Below, piece after piece: positions 35,133 through 46,719 of a stretch of DNA of 64,000 bases. The stretch lies in assembly GCA_029532625.1 (NCBI GenBank), contig JARFXM010000004.1:310001-374000 (forward strand), given 5' to 3'. Every line of letters starts with the position of its first letter. The first letter of the stretch is position 1. Source of the stretch: Lomentospora prolificans (taxonomy: Eukaryota > Ascomycota > Sordariomycetes > Microascales > Microascaceae). The translations under genes and the position numbers were made by a program. Under the pieces are notes generated by a model that did not search any database, was not told the origin of the DNA, and was given only the letters and a program-made list of their open reading frames with translations.

Positions 35133-37544
35133 ATGGCTCTCAATCGCCTAGCCGTGGCTCTCGGAGCTGCGGTTGCTGCATGGACTGTCACAGCAGCGCC
35201 TGCTTCTGGTTTTGACCCTCTCACCGATTTCGAGACAATCCACAAACGTGTTACGGAGGGCACGTGTGACATCTCAAGCAAGGCTCCTGCTGTCAAGGCC
35301 CCCAAGGGAAATGTCTGGGCTCCAATCACAGCTGAGGACAATTTGGCTGTGTGGAATCTCTTGCACGCGGACCCTGAGCTCAACTTGACCAACCCTAGCG
35401 CCGCCACACTGACAGACAACTATGTTTTCTGGATTGACACGCTTCACACCAACAAGTCAGATGTCTTGCCCTACCTTGAGAGCGATGGTTGTGTGGCGCC
35501 CCCGCCCAAGTACGCTCGCGCTATCATCTTCCGTGGCGCAATTGAAGAGCCTGACTCTCAGGAGTACATGATTGGGCCCCTCCCTGTTACATCCTCTACC
35601 AAGATTGAGAAGCTTGATTACATCTACAACGGCGGAAGCGGTGGTAGCATTCCGTTCAACGGTCGTTACTTTGACTCGATCCGATCCGCCGCCACTGAGC
35701 CCTTGCTGCTCTCAGTCATGGCCGAGGTCGCGGATATTACCGAAAAGCTCATTGGCGGTGTTTACTACGGTAGCAGGGACAACCGTACCACCCTGGCCAG
35801 CACTGCGGGAACCCCGATGTCATACAATGGTACTACAACTTACCGGACAGTCATGTTCCGTTACCCTGGTTCCGCTACTTATTTGACCCCTCTCGATTTC
35901 TTTGTTATGTTGGACTGCCCCGGTCAGAACCCTGATGACTTCAAGCTCAAGGGGATCGTGACCAACTCCAGGTTCTTTCCCACTGTTGCCGATCTCCGTA
36001 CTGCTTGGGACGCTGGCGAGCTTCAAGAAGAGTTCCAGCAAACACGTGATGCTTCTTGGGCTCTCCTGGATTATAAGCCAGAGCTTGGCGTGCGTGACCT
36101 GGAGGACCGCATGGCTCCCCAGACCCTCGAGATCGGCGGCAAGCGATACAAACTGGATGAAGAGGAGCGCTACGTCGAGTACATGGGATGGTCTTTCTAT
36201 CTCAGTTTCACCCGTTCCCTTGGTGTGATGTTGTACGACATTAGGTTCAAGAACGAGAGCGTCATTTATGAGCTCTCCCTCCAGGAGGCCGCTGCCCAGT
36301 ACGCCGGTCGCACCCCCAAGGCTGCCTCTACAGTGTACCACGATACCTACTACAGCTTGGGAACTGATGCTGGAACCCTTGTTGAGGGCTTTGACTGCCC
36401 GTTCGGGGCCACTATGTTACCCATCACTTACTTCTCCGGTAACACCTCTGTCACGCAGCCTGACGCCATTTGCATCTTCGAGGCTGATCTGGGCATTCCT
36501 ATCTCTCGCCACCGAGCAGGCGGTTCTAACGACAAGGGATTCACCAACTTGGGTACTGTGAAGGGTACAGCTCTTACTGTTCGATCCATTGCCACTATTG
36601 GTAACTACGATTATATGTTCGACTACCAGTTTCACCTTGAGGGCTCTATTGAAGTCACCGTCCGCGCATCCGGTTACCTGCAGTCTTCGTTCTACTACCC
36701 CGATCAGGCAAAGTGGGGTGCCAGGGTTCAGGGTAAGTCATCATTGAAGACTTAATCTAATCCGACAGATATTAACGCCTCCTTAGTTGCAACCCAGGGA
36801 TCGTACCACGATCACGTCCTCACTTATAAGGCTGATTTTGATGTTGCTGGAACTGAAAACAGTCTCCAAGTCAGCGAACTTGTCATTGTTAACCAGACTC
36901 AGCCTTGGTTCCCTGAGCTCGGCGAGTTTGAGCAGATGGAGCTCAACATCAGCAACATGAAGGAAGAGCAGCAGTTCAACTGGCCCGCCAACGGTGAGTC
37001 CATGTACTGCATCATCAACGAGAACGAGGTCAACAGATGGGGCGAGAAGCGTGGCTACCGAATTATCCCGGGCAAGAACAACATCCACCTCACTTCGATG
37101 AACTCGCCCTTCACCCGTCACCAAACCCCCTTCGCCAAGACTCACCTCGCCGTTACCGTTCAGCACGACAACGAACCGTATGCCAACAGCGTTCAGAACG
37201 TCAATATGCCTTGGGCTCCTCAACAGGATTTCATGAAGTTTTTCGACGGCGAGAGCGTCGAAAACAACGATATTGTGCTTTGGTTTAATCTTGGTATGCA
37301 CCATTATACTCGTGCTGAGGACATCCCCGTCACCCTCTACACCGAGGCTGTCAGCTCTATAGTCTTTGCCCCTCAGAACTTCTTCGACAGGGCCCAGGAT
37401 GGCGACCTCCTCAACCGCCGCTGGCTTGAAGTCGACTCAGAGACTGGTGAGATGAGTGTTGAGACATACGGTGTTGCCCTCCCGCAATGCCAGATTCAGC
37501 TTCCCGAGCCGGCTGCCGGTATTGAAAATATCATTCAAGCCTAA
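35133..37544 (+). CDS. Secreted copper amine oxidase
   Basis: Oxidises primary amines to aldehydes with release of ammonia and hydrogen peroxide, using copper and topaquinone. The start MALNRLAVALGAAVAAWTVT is a signal peptide. One phase-1 intron (about 36732-36785) joins WGARVQ to VATQGSYHDH. The topaquinone precursor is in TIGNYDYMFDYQF (consensus N-Y-D/E-Y). Copper ligands are the His pair of SYHDHVLTY and the His of LGMHHYTRAEDIPV. A likely catalytic Asp lies in STVYHDTYYSLGTDAG, a variant of the usual DxGEYG region. The N2/N3 domains precede this. Several N-glycosylation sequons fit secretion. It is convergent with a second, intracellular-type amine oxidase. Confidence 0.94.
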
Positions 37545-38245
37545 ACTTATACCAGAAATTCTTAAGAATTAGTTATGATGAGGGTAGAGATGCGAAACGA
37601 ATTTACTGATTAGGATAGTTAACTATAAGTCATTTACACAACCAAAACGTTAGCATTGTGAAGTTTTGAGTGTCCGCCTTGTCATACATTGCCTTCCAAA
37701 GATATTTCATAATTAGTTGAATAATTTTCAATTTACAGGGCCTCTAGTGCGTAGTAGGCGCTTAATCCCATTAGCACAACCCTACTCTCTAGCAAAAAAT
37801 GGATCGCTACCTCTTCAGTATATCCTCTAGCTGCTCTTACGGTAGTTAGAGATGTAATCTTACAGATCCGAACAAGTGCCTTCATATATATTACCGTAAC
37901 AAAACAGTGATCACTGTGCCAGAATACTATTTGCATCCAGGTAAGGAGGCTATTAGTTGTCCTTTACTTTCTAACTCGGGAGATACTAAGAGACGCGACC
38001 GACACTCGGGAGTCTAGGCCTATAGGCGGGTATTCTGGAATATGTGGAACTGTCTTCATTCATAAAAGCTATCCGTAATAGAACCATTATATCTAAATGC
38101 TAAAAATAGAAACTCGGACTCGCGCGCGTCAAGTTTTAATATCCTCTAGAGTAGAGTCTTCAAACCATGGCCTCATATATATCAACACAGAAGAAACATC
38201 GCTGTCTTAAACCCCTTACCGACAACAAACAATATCACCGAAACT
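37545..38245. other. AT-rich spacer between convergent amine oxidase genes
   Basis: Holds both 3' ends; no gene seen. Confidence 0.6.
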
Positions 38246-40614
38246 TTAATGAGTTCCGTTGACGCCATTGGCACCGTTGGCACCATTGCAGCAAGACTTC
38301 TCAGGCATCACGTACGCTGAGTTCTTGTCGAGCGCAGGCGCAACACCCTGGGCATTGGCAGCGACCTGGCTGGGAGTGATGCAGTAGCTAGGGGGCACAT
38401 CCATGACAGGGTTGTTGGAGAAGAAGTTGCGGGGTCTGAGGAGGAGAGTGATGGGCTCGACAGGCATGACGGGGAAGTCTTCGGGGGCGGGGAAGTGGAC
38501 GACACCAAAGGTATGCCAAAGCACGACGTTGGTGTTGTCGATGGACTCGTCATCGTTGGCGGCCCACTCTAGAATGCCGAGGTCTTGGTCGCCGGAAGTC
38601 TGAGGAACATGCCTTCCAGCGGGCCAGAGCTGGTCGTCTTGGTCTGTGACGCGTTAGAGGGCGACTCAACAGGAAATTTTGAAGATGGACTTACACTTTG
38701 TGACGTATACAGCATGGCGGGCGAAGCCGGCACGCTTCCAGACGAGAGAGCCGGGCTTAGGCATTAAACCAGGGATCTCGCGGCTCACAAGCTTGTAGCT
38801 GGAAGGCTTGCCGCTGTATGGATGCAGCTTGTTGGTGTTGCAGATATCCCACGACCTCATCGTCGCACCGTCATATTCAGTCTTGGCTTGGCCGACAGTA
38901 GCAAGCTTAGTGCGCTTAGCATAGAACCCGTTACCGTAGAAGTTTTCAGCACTGCCCACCGGCGCCTCGGCCTGGGCGGCATCGGTAGTGAAGATGGTGT
39001 TGTTGGGTCCGTCCACGTTGGCGTCTATCCTCAAGCAGAACTATGGCCGAAAGTCAGACAGTGTATCATGGAAGCAGGTAACATGGCTACTCACGAGATG
39101 CTGGTGGTTGTGGGCGTTGACACCGGGGTAGACTTGAGTACCCCAGCCGTTGGTGTCCTCATCCGGGTTCATGGAATAAGTGTTCAAGATGCCAGTGAGC
39201 TTAATCTCAGGCTGGATGGTACCGTCTTGCTGTCGGGGAATTAACATTTTTGTCAAGCGTAAGATGCGGAGGTCGTGACTTACGTGGAAGATCCACTGAA
39301 CCGCGTACTCGTAGTTGGCAGCGGTAAAAATCTGTTGGATGATGAGCTTTCGCGCTCGGGTGACGATTACAGAGTCGTCCCTAAAATCGCTATGCTTAAA
39401 GAGAATACCACTGTCCTCCTCGTGTATGCAGATGGCGTTCTTAATGGTCCGGACGCCACCAGCGCGAGTGGGGAACTCAGCATCCATGTAATAGATGGCG
39501 CCCTTGCAGTCGCATCCGAGAGACAGACTGTTGGTCATGTAGCCGGCACCATACTCGCCAAGATCGAAGGCATGCTTGCGCTGATGAGGGTGCTCGGGGT
39601 TTCCGCTATGCTTCGTTAGAAAACAGACAGACGAGTCGGTAGATAATAATACGGGTCGTACGTACTAAGGAACAACCATCTCGACGAGAGACAATCTGTA
39701 GAAGATGGGCCTCTCGGTACCCTTGTCGTTGAATGTGATGTTGTTGAGAACGATACCCTCTCGGTAGTTGAAGCCAATGTGGAACTTCCAGTTCTGCCAC
39801 TCAATCTGCCTACCAGTCATCTTGAAAGAAACGCCTTCGGGCTGAGTGATGTTAATGGGCTTAATATCTTGGCGGTATCCGCCCTGCTTCTCCACACCAG
39901 CGGGGTGATAGTTGACTGCAGGAGCCTTGCTAAGTGGCCGCCTGACCTTGGGGATATCGATGCTAATGATTTCCTTCTTGACGGAGTCGAAGATGGGGCA
40001 GAAGTCAAGGGGGTACTGGTACTGGCAATCGTCGACATCTGGGCGGTAGTACATGAGGGCCTGCTGGAGGCGGACCTTGCTGCCGTAGCGCTCATCGTAG
40101 CCGATAGTCCAGGGGTCGCAGTAGACTTTGTGCATGTCCTCCTCGGCAATGCCACTAATCTTGCACTGCTCGATAACCTTGGGGTCCTTGCGCACAATGT
40201 GTTCCACTAACTGGAGCTCCTCCATAGTGATCTAGCTCGGGCGGGCATGTTAATAGGATTCTGGGGGTGGTGTTGAAAGTGGACCCCGTCATGGTTCATA
40301 CAATAACTTACAATTGGCTGCAAGCCATCGAGGACCTCCCAGCTGACGATGGAACCCTTCTGGAGGTCCACGAGGCCGTCGTACACCTTGCCGTCCGAGG
40401 CAATCACCACTGCATCAGCAATTCTGACCGGCCTAGCGGCGGAGGTGGGGTTCTCGAGCCAAGCAGTCATCTCGGCCTTGCGAGGCTCCTGGAGGGAGAC
40501 TACATTGAAGAGAAGGTCATCGCCATGGGCCTTCTTGACGACGGAGATTGCCGTTTCGATTTCCTCCTTCGAAAGGGGATCGAAAGGGTGAGGGAGGGGA
40601 GCGTCGGCGGGCAT
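38246..40614 (-). CDS. Copper amine oxidase, intracellular type
   Basis: The start at 40614 (MPADAPLPHPFDPLSKEEIE) has no signal peptide. Longer in-frame starts exist but would add an unusual hydrophobic leader. At least five introns; junctions recognised near 40310-40235, 39660-39605, 39285-39235, 39095-39040 and 38695-38645. It contains HAFDLGEYGAGYMTNSLSLG with the catalytic-base Asp, topaquinone motif AANYEYAVQW, copper ligands in NAHNHQHLF and VVHFPAPEDFPVMP, and C-terminal LLLRPRNFFSNNP. The end is low complexity (CNGANGANGVNGTH) and lacks a peroxisomal SKL tail. It resembles the cytosolic or peroxisomal fungal amine oxidases that let cells use amines as nitrogen source. It is clearly not a recent duplicate of its convergent neighbour. 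Confidence 0.94.
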
Positions 40615-42712
40615 GGTGAGTGCAGTATCCAAGAATGCTCTTTGCATGCAAATAAGAGAGTTAATGTATGTGAATTGTGTGATCAGTAATGGGGTTGAAG
40701 ACGTGGGAAAAGAGTACGTTATATACACGGACTATATCGAAGGTTTATACGCAGATCAGATGGATTGGACTGGTAGTCATAGCTTTTACGCGACAAGTTT
40801 GATAGATGATACTATCGAGAGACCAGGTATTACATGACGGAAAGGAAACCGCGACTCAAAGCATTGATAGTCGTACCCAACGCCTATTACTGACCGGGCG
40901 TGGCATCCGTCTCAAAGAGTACGTAGTACGAAGCAAGGACATCAAAAATAGTCGCTAGAGATAACATTAAAGTGCGACAATGGTTGGCAGTGGCAGATGG
41001 CGCTACGAGGTGAGAGGGTGGGTGGGACGAATAGTAGAGTGGGAATGGGTGCTGGCCCGGATGTTCCCGGGACGGCGCGCGAGCGCTGATAAGAAGCAAT
41101 TCTAGCGATGGGCTCGTATAGTCAACATCGATAGCTGGCGCTTAATAGACTTGGTCTTTACTGTACACGATGTTGGGCCTCTGATGTCCAAGACATGTGA
41201 AGTGGGTGAAATGGGTACGGTCATTAATTAGCAGACAGAAAAGTACAATCTCAAGTGTACAGACTTTACAGCGTCTTAGGGATGAAAAAGCGTACAAGAG
41301 AGCGACTTCTCCCCACTCGACCGAATCCTAAACATTTAGGAATTGATAGGGTTCTGTCCCCGATCGAATCTCCACTATACTAGATGCTAGCCTCCCCAGA
41401 ACTAACTGTCGATATCGGGGAAAGTTCGGCGCCCATTATTACCCAGCTGGCCCCAACTCCGAGAGACCTCAGAAGCCGAAAACAGTGACTAAGCCGCCAC
41501 TGAACCACTAAAAGTCCACGCTGGCCTGGCTGAGACTTGACAATGTCGCCCGTCGCATCAAATACCCAGATGCGTCAAGAGATAACGATAAATGGCTTCT
41601 TCCCCACAACACACACCCGAAGAACCCCGCATTTGGGCCCTTCGCCCTGCGTCGAAGACTCGGGATTGGAGCTAGATAAGGGGAGGCAGCATCAAAGGCA
41701 CTATTACTTCCAGATCGAGACTCGCGTCCTGCAAGTGCCTTGCACACGCCAGCGTTTCTCAGTCGCAGTCCACAGGGAGCCTCCGTTTTCGCTGGCCAGT
41801 GCCAGACTAGTCCTGGAACCAACGCGATAAGCAGTCACCATCGCTCTTTATCGGTGTCCCTTCTTAGTCATTTCCTCCTCAAAGCCCTGGGCATGACACC
41901 CCTGTGCCTGGTACGTGTGTATAGCTGAGTCAAAGAGTTGCGTGGTGGAAGCCAATCCAACAACGTCGCTGGCTTTCTGGGGCAACTACCGGTTCCCAAG
42001 CTGCGAAAGAGAGGCCGCGGGCCCCGATCGCCACGTGCTGGCCTACTGCCAGGAACAATACTCAATCTAACACCAACGCCACCCACCCTAGGGGGGAAGC
42101 TAATGTTCACATCTAATCTGCACACCAGCGGACGGCCAGCGACCTTAATCCTCCTGCTATGGTTGGTGTATGTGCCAGTGCAACTTGGCTTAACAGACCC
42201 TCCTCGTATTACTCAGTACATCTAGTCCAGTACCCAAGTTTGAATACATGAGAGCGGTAGAATCCTGGGGAGTCTGGAGACGACACGAAAGTAAATCAAA
42301 CTTACTCAAAATGAGACTTCGTCATACGCATCGAAACATACACCAGAAAATACCGCAGGGTAAGAACCGCGGTGCTAGAAAGAAACTCGACTTGCACGCT
42401 CCTGAAACCGGCTGTGCATGACTATTTGTCGTCTTCGCTTTTTCACTTTCGGGTTTCTTTGTATTACGTTATATAAACACCATCGCGCACAGCTGTTGGC
42501 CGCGACTAGCATAATATGGCTTTAGCTTTAGCTGCCAATAAACGTCATCGCGATGTCACGAGATACTGCAACATCTCCGGCTTCCACTGGCAGCATCTAG
42601 CCCGCGAATAGCCGGCTATTTCAACGTGGCATTCTGTACCACTAACCTTCTTATTCTTCCTGAGCGACACCACTAAGGAGAGCGAAAATATGGTGCCTCA
42701 AACAAACCCATC
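40615..42712. other. Long intergenic region, no gene recognised
   Basis: About 2.1 kb with only short frames and no domain. It separates two divergent genes and presumably holds both promoters. Confidence 0.5.
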
Positions 42713-44446
42713 ATGGCCGTCAGTTTGGAACATGGCGGGCAGGTACCAGCTGACCAAGACTATTATGACCTCGGGAGCCACACGCGACCAATAACGACGA
42801 AAAGTCACGACGCGCAAGTCTGGTTCAATCGGGGCCTGGTGTGGGCTTATTCCTTCAACCACCGAGAATCGGCTGCTTGCTTCGAGCAGGTCATCGCCCA
42901 CGACCCGACATGCGCCATCGGCTATTGGGGCGTGGCGTTCGCGCTGGGGCCAAACTACAATAAAGGATGGCGGATATTTGATCCGAAGGACTTGACGACA
43001 AGCATCAGGAAGTGCCACGCGATGGCTCGCAAAGCCAAGGAATACGCGAAGTCCGCAAGCCCTGCTGAACAGGCCTTGATCGATGCGATCCAAGCCCGCT
43101 TTCCGACCGATACAGTACCTGATAAATTTAAGCCTTCCGTCATTGCCTACGCGAATGCTATGATGGAAGTTTATCGCCGCTTCGGCGGCAACGACCTTGA
43201 CATCGTAACGCTGGCCGCTGACGCGTTGATGGGCGTGGCGCCCTGGAAATTATACAAGGCCCGGACCGGGGAGCCGGATCTATCGACGCCGGTCCTTCAA
43301 CTTAGAGATATTCTTGAACGAGGGCTGGCCCACCCAGGTGCCCGGTACCATCCAGGCCTATTACATATGTACATCCATCTCGTGGAAATGTCCAAAACAC
43401 CGGAGCGGGCCCTCATTGCCGCCGACTACTTGAGAGACCTGGTTCCTGATGGAGGGCACATACATCATATGCCGAGTCATATCGACGTACTGGTTGGAGA
43501 CTACCGAAGAGCGCTCAATACGAATCTGAAGGCGACAATTGTGGACGAAAAGTACGTCGCTCGAGAAGGCGTCGAAAATTTCTACTCATTTTACCGAATG
43601 CATAACTACCATTCGCTAATCTATGCTGCCATGATGTCAGGGCGAGCAGCTATATCGCTGGAGGCTACGACTAGAATGGAAGCGTCGCTTACGGAGAGGT
43701 TACTTCAGCTGGACTCCCCACCGATGGCCGACTGGCTCGAATTCTTCAATTCTGTGCGGGTGCATGTTTTAATCCGCTTCGGCATGTGGGAAGAGCTCAA
43801 GGTTTTACCCGTTCCCGAAGACAAAGATCTTTACTGCGTGACCGTCGCTCTGGTCTACTATGGAAAATCTGTAGCGTGGGCTGCTACTGGTGACGTTATG
43901 AAAGCTGACGAGGAGCGTGAGCGGTTCCGGGCCGCAGCTGCCCGAGTCCCTCCAACACGGCTTAATTACCCGAATAAAGTTCTGGACATTCTACAAGTTG
44001 CTACAGCCATGCTCGATGGAGAAATAGAATACAGGAAAGGTAACTACCAAGCAGCATTTTCTAGTCTACGGCTGGCAATCGAGCGGGACGACAATCTGGT
44101 ATACGCAGAGCCGTGGGGATGGATGCTCCCCGCGCGCCATCCGTACGCAGCACTGCTCCTCGAGCAGGGTTACGTGGAGGAAGCGGCCAGGGTGTACGAA
44201 GCGGACCTAGGCTTGGATGATTCGCTTGCGCGAGTGATCCAGCATCCTAATAATATTTGGGCCCTTCACGGATATCACGAGTGTCTTGTTCGTCTCGGGC
44301 GGGATCAAGAAGCAAGGATTATCAAAAAGCAGCTGGAAATAGCTGCGGCGGGAGCGGATGTTCCCGTGAAATCCTCGTGCTTCTGCAGGTTTGAAGGGAT
44401 CAAAAGCGATTGCACAGCAGAATGCGAGGGGGTGAACCTTGGTTAG
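42713..44446 (+). CDS. TPR-repeat protein with conserved His clusters and Cys-rich tail
   Basis: Single exon of 577 residues. N-terminal TPR-like helices (AQVWFNRGLVWAYSFNHRES) are followed by helical repeats through the protein. Distinctive elements are LLHMYIHLVEMS, GGHIHHMPSHIDV and MHNYHSLIYAAMMSG, giving several closely placed histidines, and the C-terminal CFCRFEGIKSDCTAEC. Proteins of this type occur in bacteria and fungi as uncharacterised TPR proteins. The His clusters could bind a metal (inference). The ATG at 42713 fits the first TPR; an upstream ATG at 42691 is in another frame. No link with the neighbours is evident. Confidence 0.85.
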   Translation: MAVSLEHGGQVPADQDYYDLGSHTRPITTKSHDAQVWFNRGLVWAYSFNHRESAACFEQVIAHDPTCAIGYWGVAFALGPNYNKGWRIFDPKDLTTSIRKCHAMARKAKEYAKSASPAEQALIDAIQARFPTDTVPDKFKPSVIAYANAMMEVYRRFGGNDLDIVTLAADALMGVAPWKLYKARTGEPDLSTPVLQLRDILERGLAHPGARYHPGLLHMYIHLVEMSKTPERALIAADYLRDLVPDGGHIHHMPSHIDVLVGDYRRALNTNLKATIVDEKYVAREGVENFYSFYRMHNYHSLIYAAMMSGRAAISLEATTRMEASLTERLLQLDSPPMADWLEFFNSVRVHVLIRFGMWEELKVLPVPEDKDLYCVTVALVYYGKSVAWAATGDVMKADEERERFRAAAARVPPTRLNYPNKVLDILQVATAMLDGEIEYRKGNYQAAFSSLRLAIERDDNLVYAEPWGWMLPARHPYAALLLEQGYVEEAARVYEADLGLDDSLARVIQHPNNIWALHGYHECLVRLGRDQEARIIKKQLEIAAAGADVPVKSSCFCRFEGIKSDCTAECEGVNLG

Positions 44447-45093
44447 TACTGCTAGGCGGTTGCCTCTGTTTATATATTAGCCATTCGATTGAATCCACAG
44501 GTCTCGCTTCGGCCAAGAGTGTGTGCGAAGAAGGAACACTTTCAACTTCAATGCTAGCGACCGGAATCAATTAGGCTTGTTTCACCTCCCCACGGACGTG
44601 CCTTTAGTGCCACTTGAGGATGGCACTCAAGCGGCGCAGCCCCAGCGCTCCAACTTTCCTCGCGCGAATGTGGAGTTTGGCCACTTTGGGATAAATATAG
44701 CTCTGCCATCCTTGATTCTTTGCTAAGCGCTTAGTCACTTGCCCCCGCTTGTCGAATGTTGTGGTTGAATGGCCCTGGCCTCGCGCAGCTGAGTAGGATT
44801 GACGCGGCTTGGAGACTCCGCCTCAATAACAAAGGGACCCAAGCCGGGGGCAAGGGGCTCCTGGTTTCAACAGGAGATGACCCACAGATAATCCGGCTTA
44901 TGTGCTTGCTGTTTTGAGAGAAATTGCTCGGAATCTTGTTCTCGCGCGGGTTTTTTGGTCTCCATCATCAGTGTCAGTCTCTACTACAGACCAAGCCATC
45001 CATCTTTCAAAATCGAGTTTTAGAGGTGATTCCATCATATCGGATATTGCGATCCGTTTAGTAAAGTCGCGAGAACCGCGTCGAACCGCAACC
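44447..45093. other. Intergenic region
   Basis: An open frame continues upstream of the next gene's start, but it lacks an ATG and protein-like composition; nothing else recognised. Confidence 0.5.
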
Positions 45094-45972
45094 ATGACAA
45101 CGGTGGTGTCTTCGTTTGCGGAGAATCCCCTCACCACTACTTTCTCTCGACCCGACGATTGTTCCAACATCTACAGATCCGGTTTCCTATCCGTACTCGA
45201 CATCTCCGAAACATGTATGCCCGAGGGCTTTTCCACCGATCCCACATTCTACTTCTCGCCCGGTCTAGTGTGCCCATCGGGCTATGTCAGCGCCTGCCAT
45301 GATCATACCGGCGTCGAGTCCGTCACCACTGTGACGTGTTGCCCTGTTTACAACGATAAAGTCACACTCTCTTGCGTCAAGACGACTAGTCTGCAAAGCG
45401 TATGGTCAACTTTATTCTGCACGTGGATTGCGCCCGAAAAAACATCGCTACCAATTGTGCTGAGCGAAGACCAAGTCACGAGCACCGTTATGCAACCATT
45501 CTCCAGCCCTGGCGGTCTTAACGCCTTTGGCGTCCGAATGGTCTACGAACAGTCCGATCTCGAGTCCGTAACAGATACGGGGATTCTCCCCACCAACACC
45601 GATGGCGGCGAAACAGAGCCTGTAAAAGGGGGGGACGGCGGAAGCTCTGGCCTTTCGCAGAGTGCCAAGATAGCCATCGGCGTCGTCGTTCCAGTCGTCG
45701 TCCTGGCCCTTATCGGCGCACTATTTCTGTTCTGGCGAGCCCGAAGGCGACAAAGGGACGTGGCGCCCGCCAGCCAAAGCGGGCAGTACGCCCAAGCCGG
45801 CCAGACGCCGTACGGAGAGATGCAGCAGAAGGCCGTCAATATCCCCCATGCCGAATTACCGGGAACGAGCCTAACCCCCGCTTCTGAGCTACCGGCCGAT
45901 TCGCAACAAAGTGAGCCTGTGGAACTCCCTGTGAATAGTCCAACGACTGAGGGAGCTGGGAGGTACACGTAA
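45094..45972 (+). CDS. Single-pass fungal membrane protein with Cys-rich ectodomain
   Basis: Single exon of 292 residues starting MTTVVSSFAENPLTTTFSRP. The ectodomain has LTTTFSRPDDCS, CMPEGF, YFSPGLVCPSGY, and further cysteines (VTCCP), a common fungal pattern of unknown role. A Gly/Ser-rich linker (GGDGGSSG) leads to the membrane helix IAIGVVVPVVVLALIGALF, followed by a basic stop-transfer RARRRQR and a Pro/Ser/Gln-rich cytoplasmic tail. There is no classical N-terminal signal peptide from this ATG, but type III insertion by the single helix would place the N-terminus outside. It may act as a wall or surface sensor (inference). The minus-strand gene at 28646-29211 seems to be a distant relative. 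Confidence 0.75.
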   Translation: MTTVVSSFAENPLTTTFSRPDDCSNIYRSGFLSVLDISETCMPEGFSTDPTFYFSPGLVCPSGYVSACHDHTGVESVTTVTCCPVYNDKVTLSCVKTTSLQSVWSTLFCTWIAPEKTSLPIVLSEDQVTSTVMQPFSSPGGLNAFGVRMVYEQSDLESVTDTGILPTNTDGGETEPVKGGDGGSSGLSQSAKIAIGVVVPVVVLALIGALFLFWRARRRQRDVAPASQSGQYAQAGQTPYGEMQQKAVNIPHAELPGTSLTPASELPADSQQSEPVELPVNSPTTEGAGRYT

Positions 45973-46480
45973 TCACAAAATATCACATCATCTTGTACAC
46001 AATATATTCACAACCCAAGCTATTATACCCTTTTACAACTCGAGCTTTGCGATGTGGACCCGGACCGAGACTATGGCCACGAAGGCGCAGGGACGTCCCT
46101 CCTGGGATGATCATCCGCTGGAATAGTAACGTTTAGTTTAATCGATTGGCCATGACGGAAGACGAAGATGCATTGATTGTGACTTGATGCACTCGGGGAA
46201 GATGTTATACCTGTGCCATGATGTTCAAAAGTTATACACGCCGTGCAATATCTACGTCAATGACCGGTCGTGCCTGTGGTCATTCTAGCGTTTTCGTTCT
46301 CACGGTAAGGGAAGGCGAATGGCCACCGCAGGTGCCTCCGCCGTTTGCGGCAGTTAACGGATCAATTAATCAATTGAAGAAAATAATTCTGGATATACAT
46401 CGAGGCTAGTACCGGTTTCAAGCTTTCACACGAAGAAATTCGATGGATAGCGCTATCCTGGTCCGATTCGCGACCTTGGG
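45973..46480. other. Intergenic region
   Basis: No gene recognised. Confidence 0.5.
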
Positions 46481-46537
46481 CCGGACGGTCAAGTCAACCA
46501 CGGACGGTCAACCACAGCCATTCGATCACGGACGGTC
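46481..46537 (+). promoter_or_regulatory. Three copies of CGGACGGTC
   Basis: CGGACGGTC occurs at 46482-46490, 46501-46509 and 46529-46537, with looser copies nearby (ACGGACTATC at 46551). Each contains two CGG triplets in direct repeat with one base between them. CGG triplets are the half-sites of Zn2Cys6 regulators. The cluster lies about 200 bases before the broken MFS transporter and may be a leftover regulatory array. Confidence 0.45.
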
Positions 46538-46719
46538 GCGTTAGGGAGCGACGGACTATCAAATTTACTGTATATAGTAGCGCGAGAAGCCCCTGTTCAC
46601 GAACACTCAATCTTAACTTGCCAATAGTCTTATATTTTGCTCCTGGCTTTTAGTGGGACAACTCAAAATACTGTCTTCACGCATTTGTCGAATCCCGATC
46701 GAAGACACTGCAAGTCAAA

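Noticed and set aside
39779..40210. Plus-strand frames within the second amine oxidase
   Set aside because: Antisense shadows of well-supported exons carrying amine oxidase motifs.
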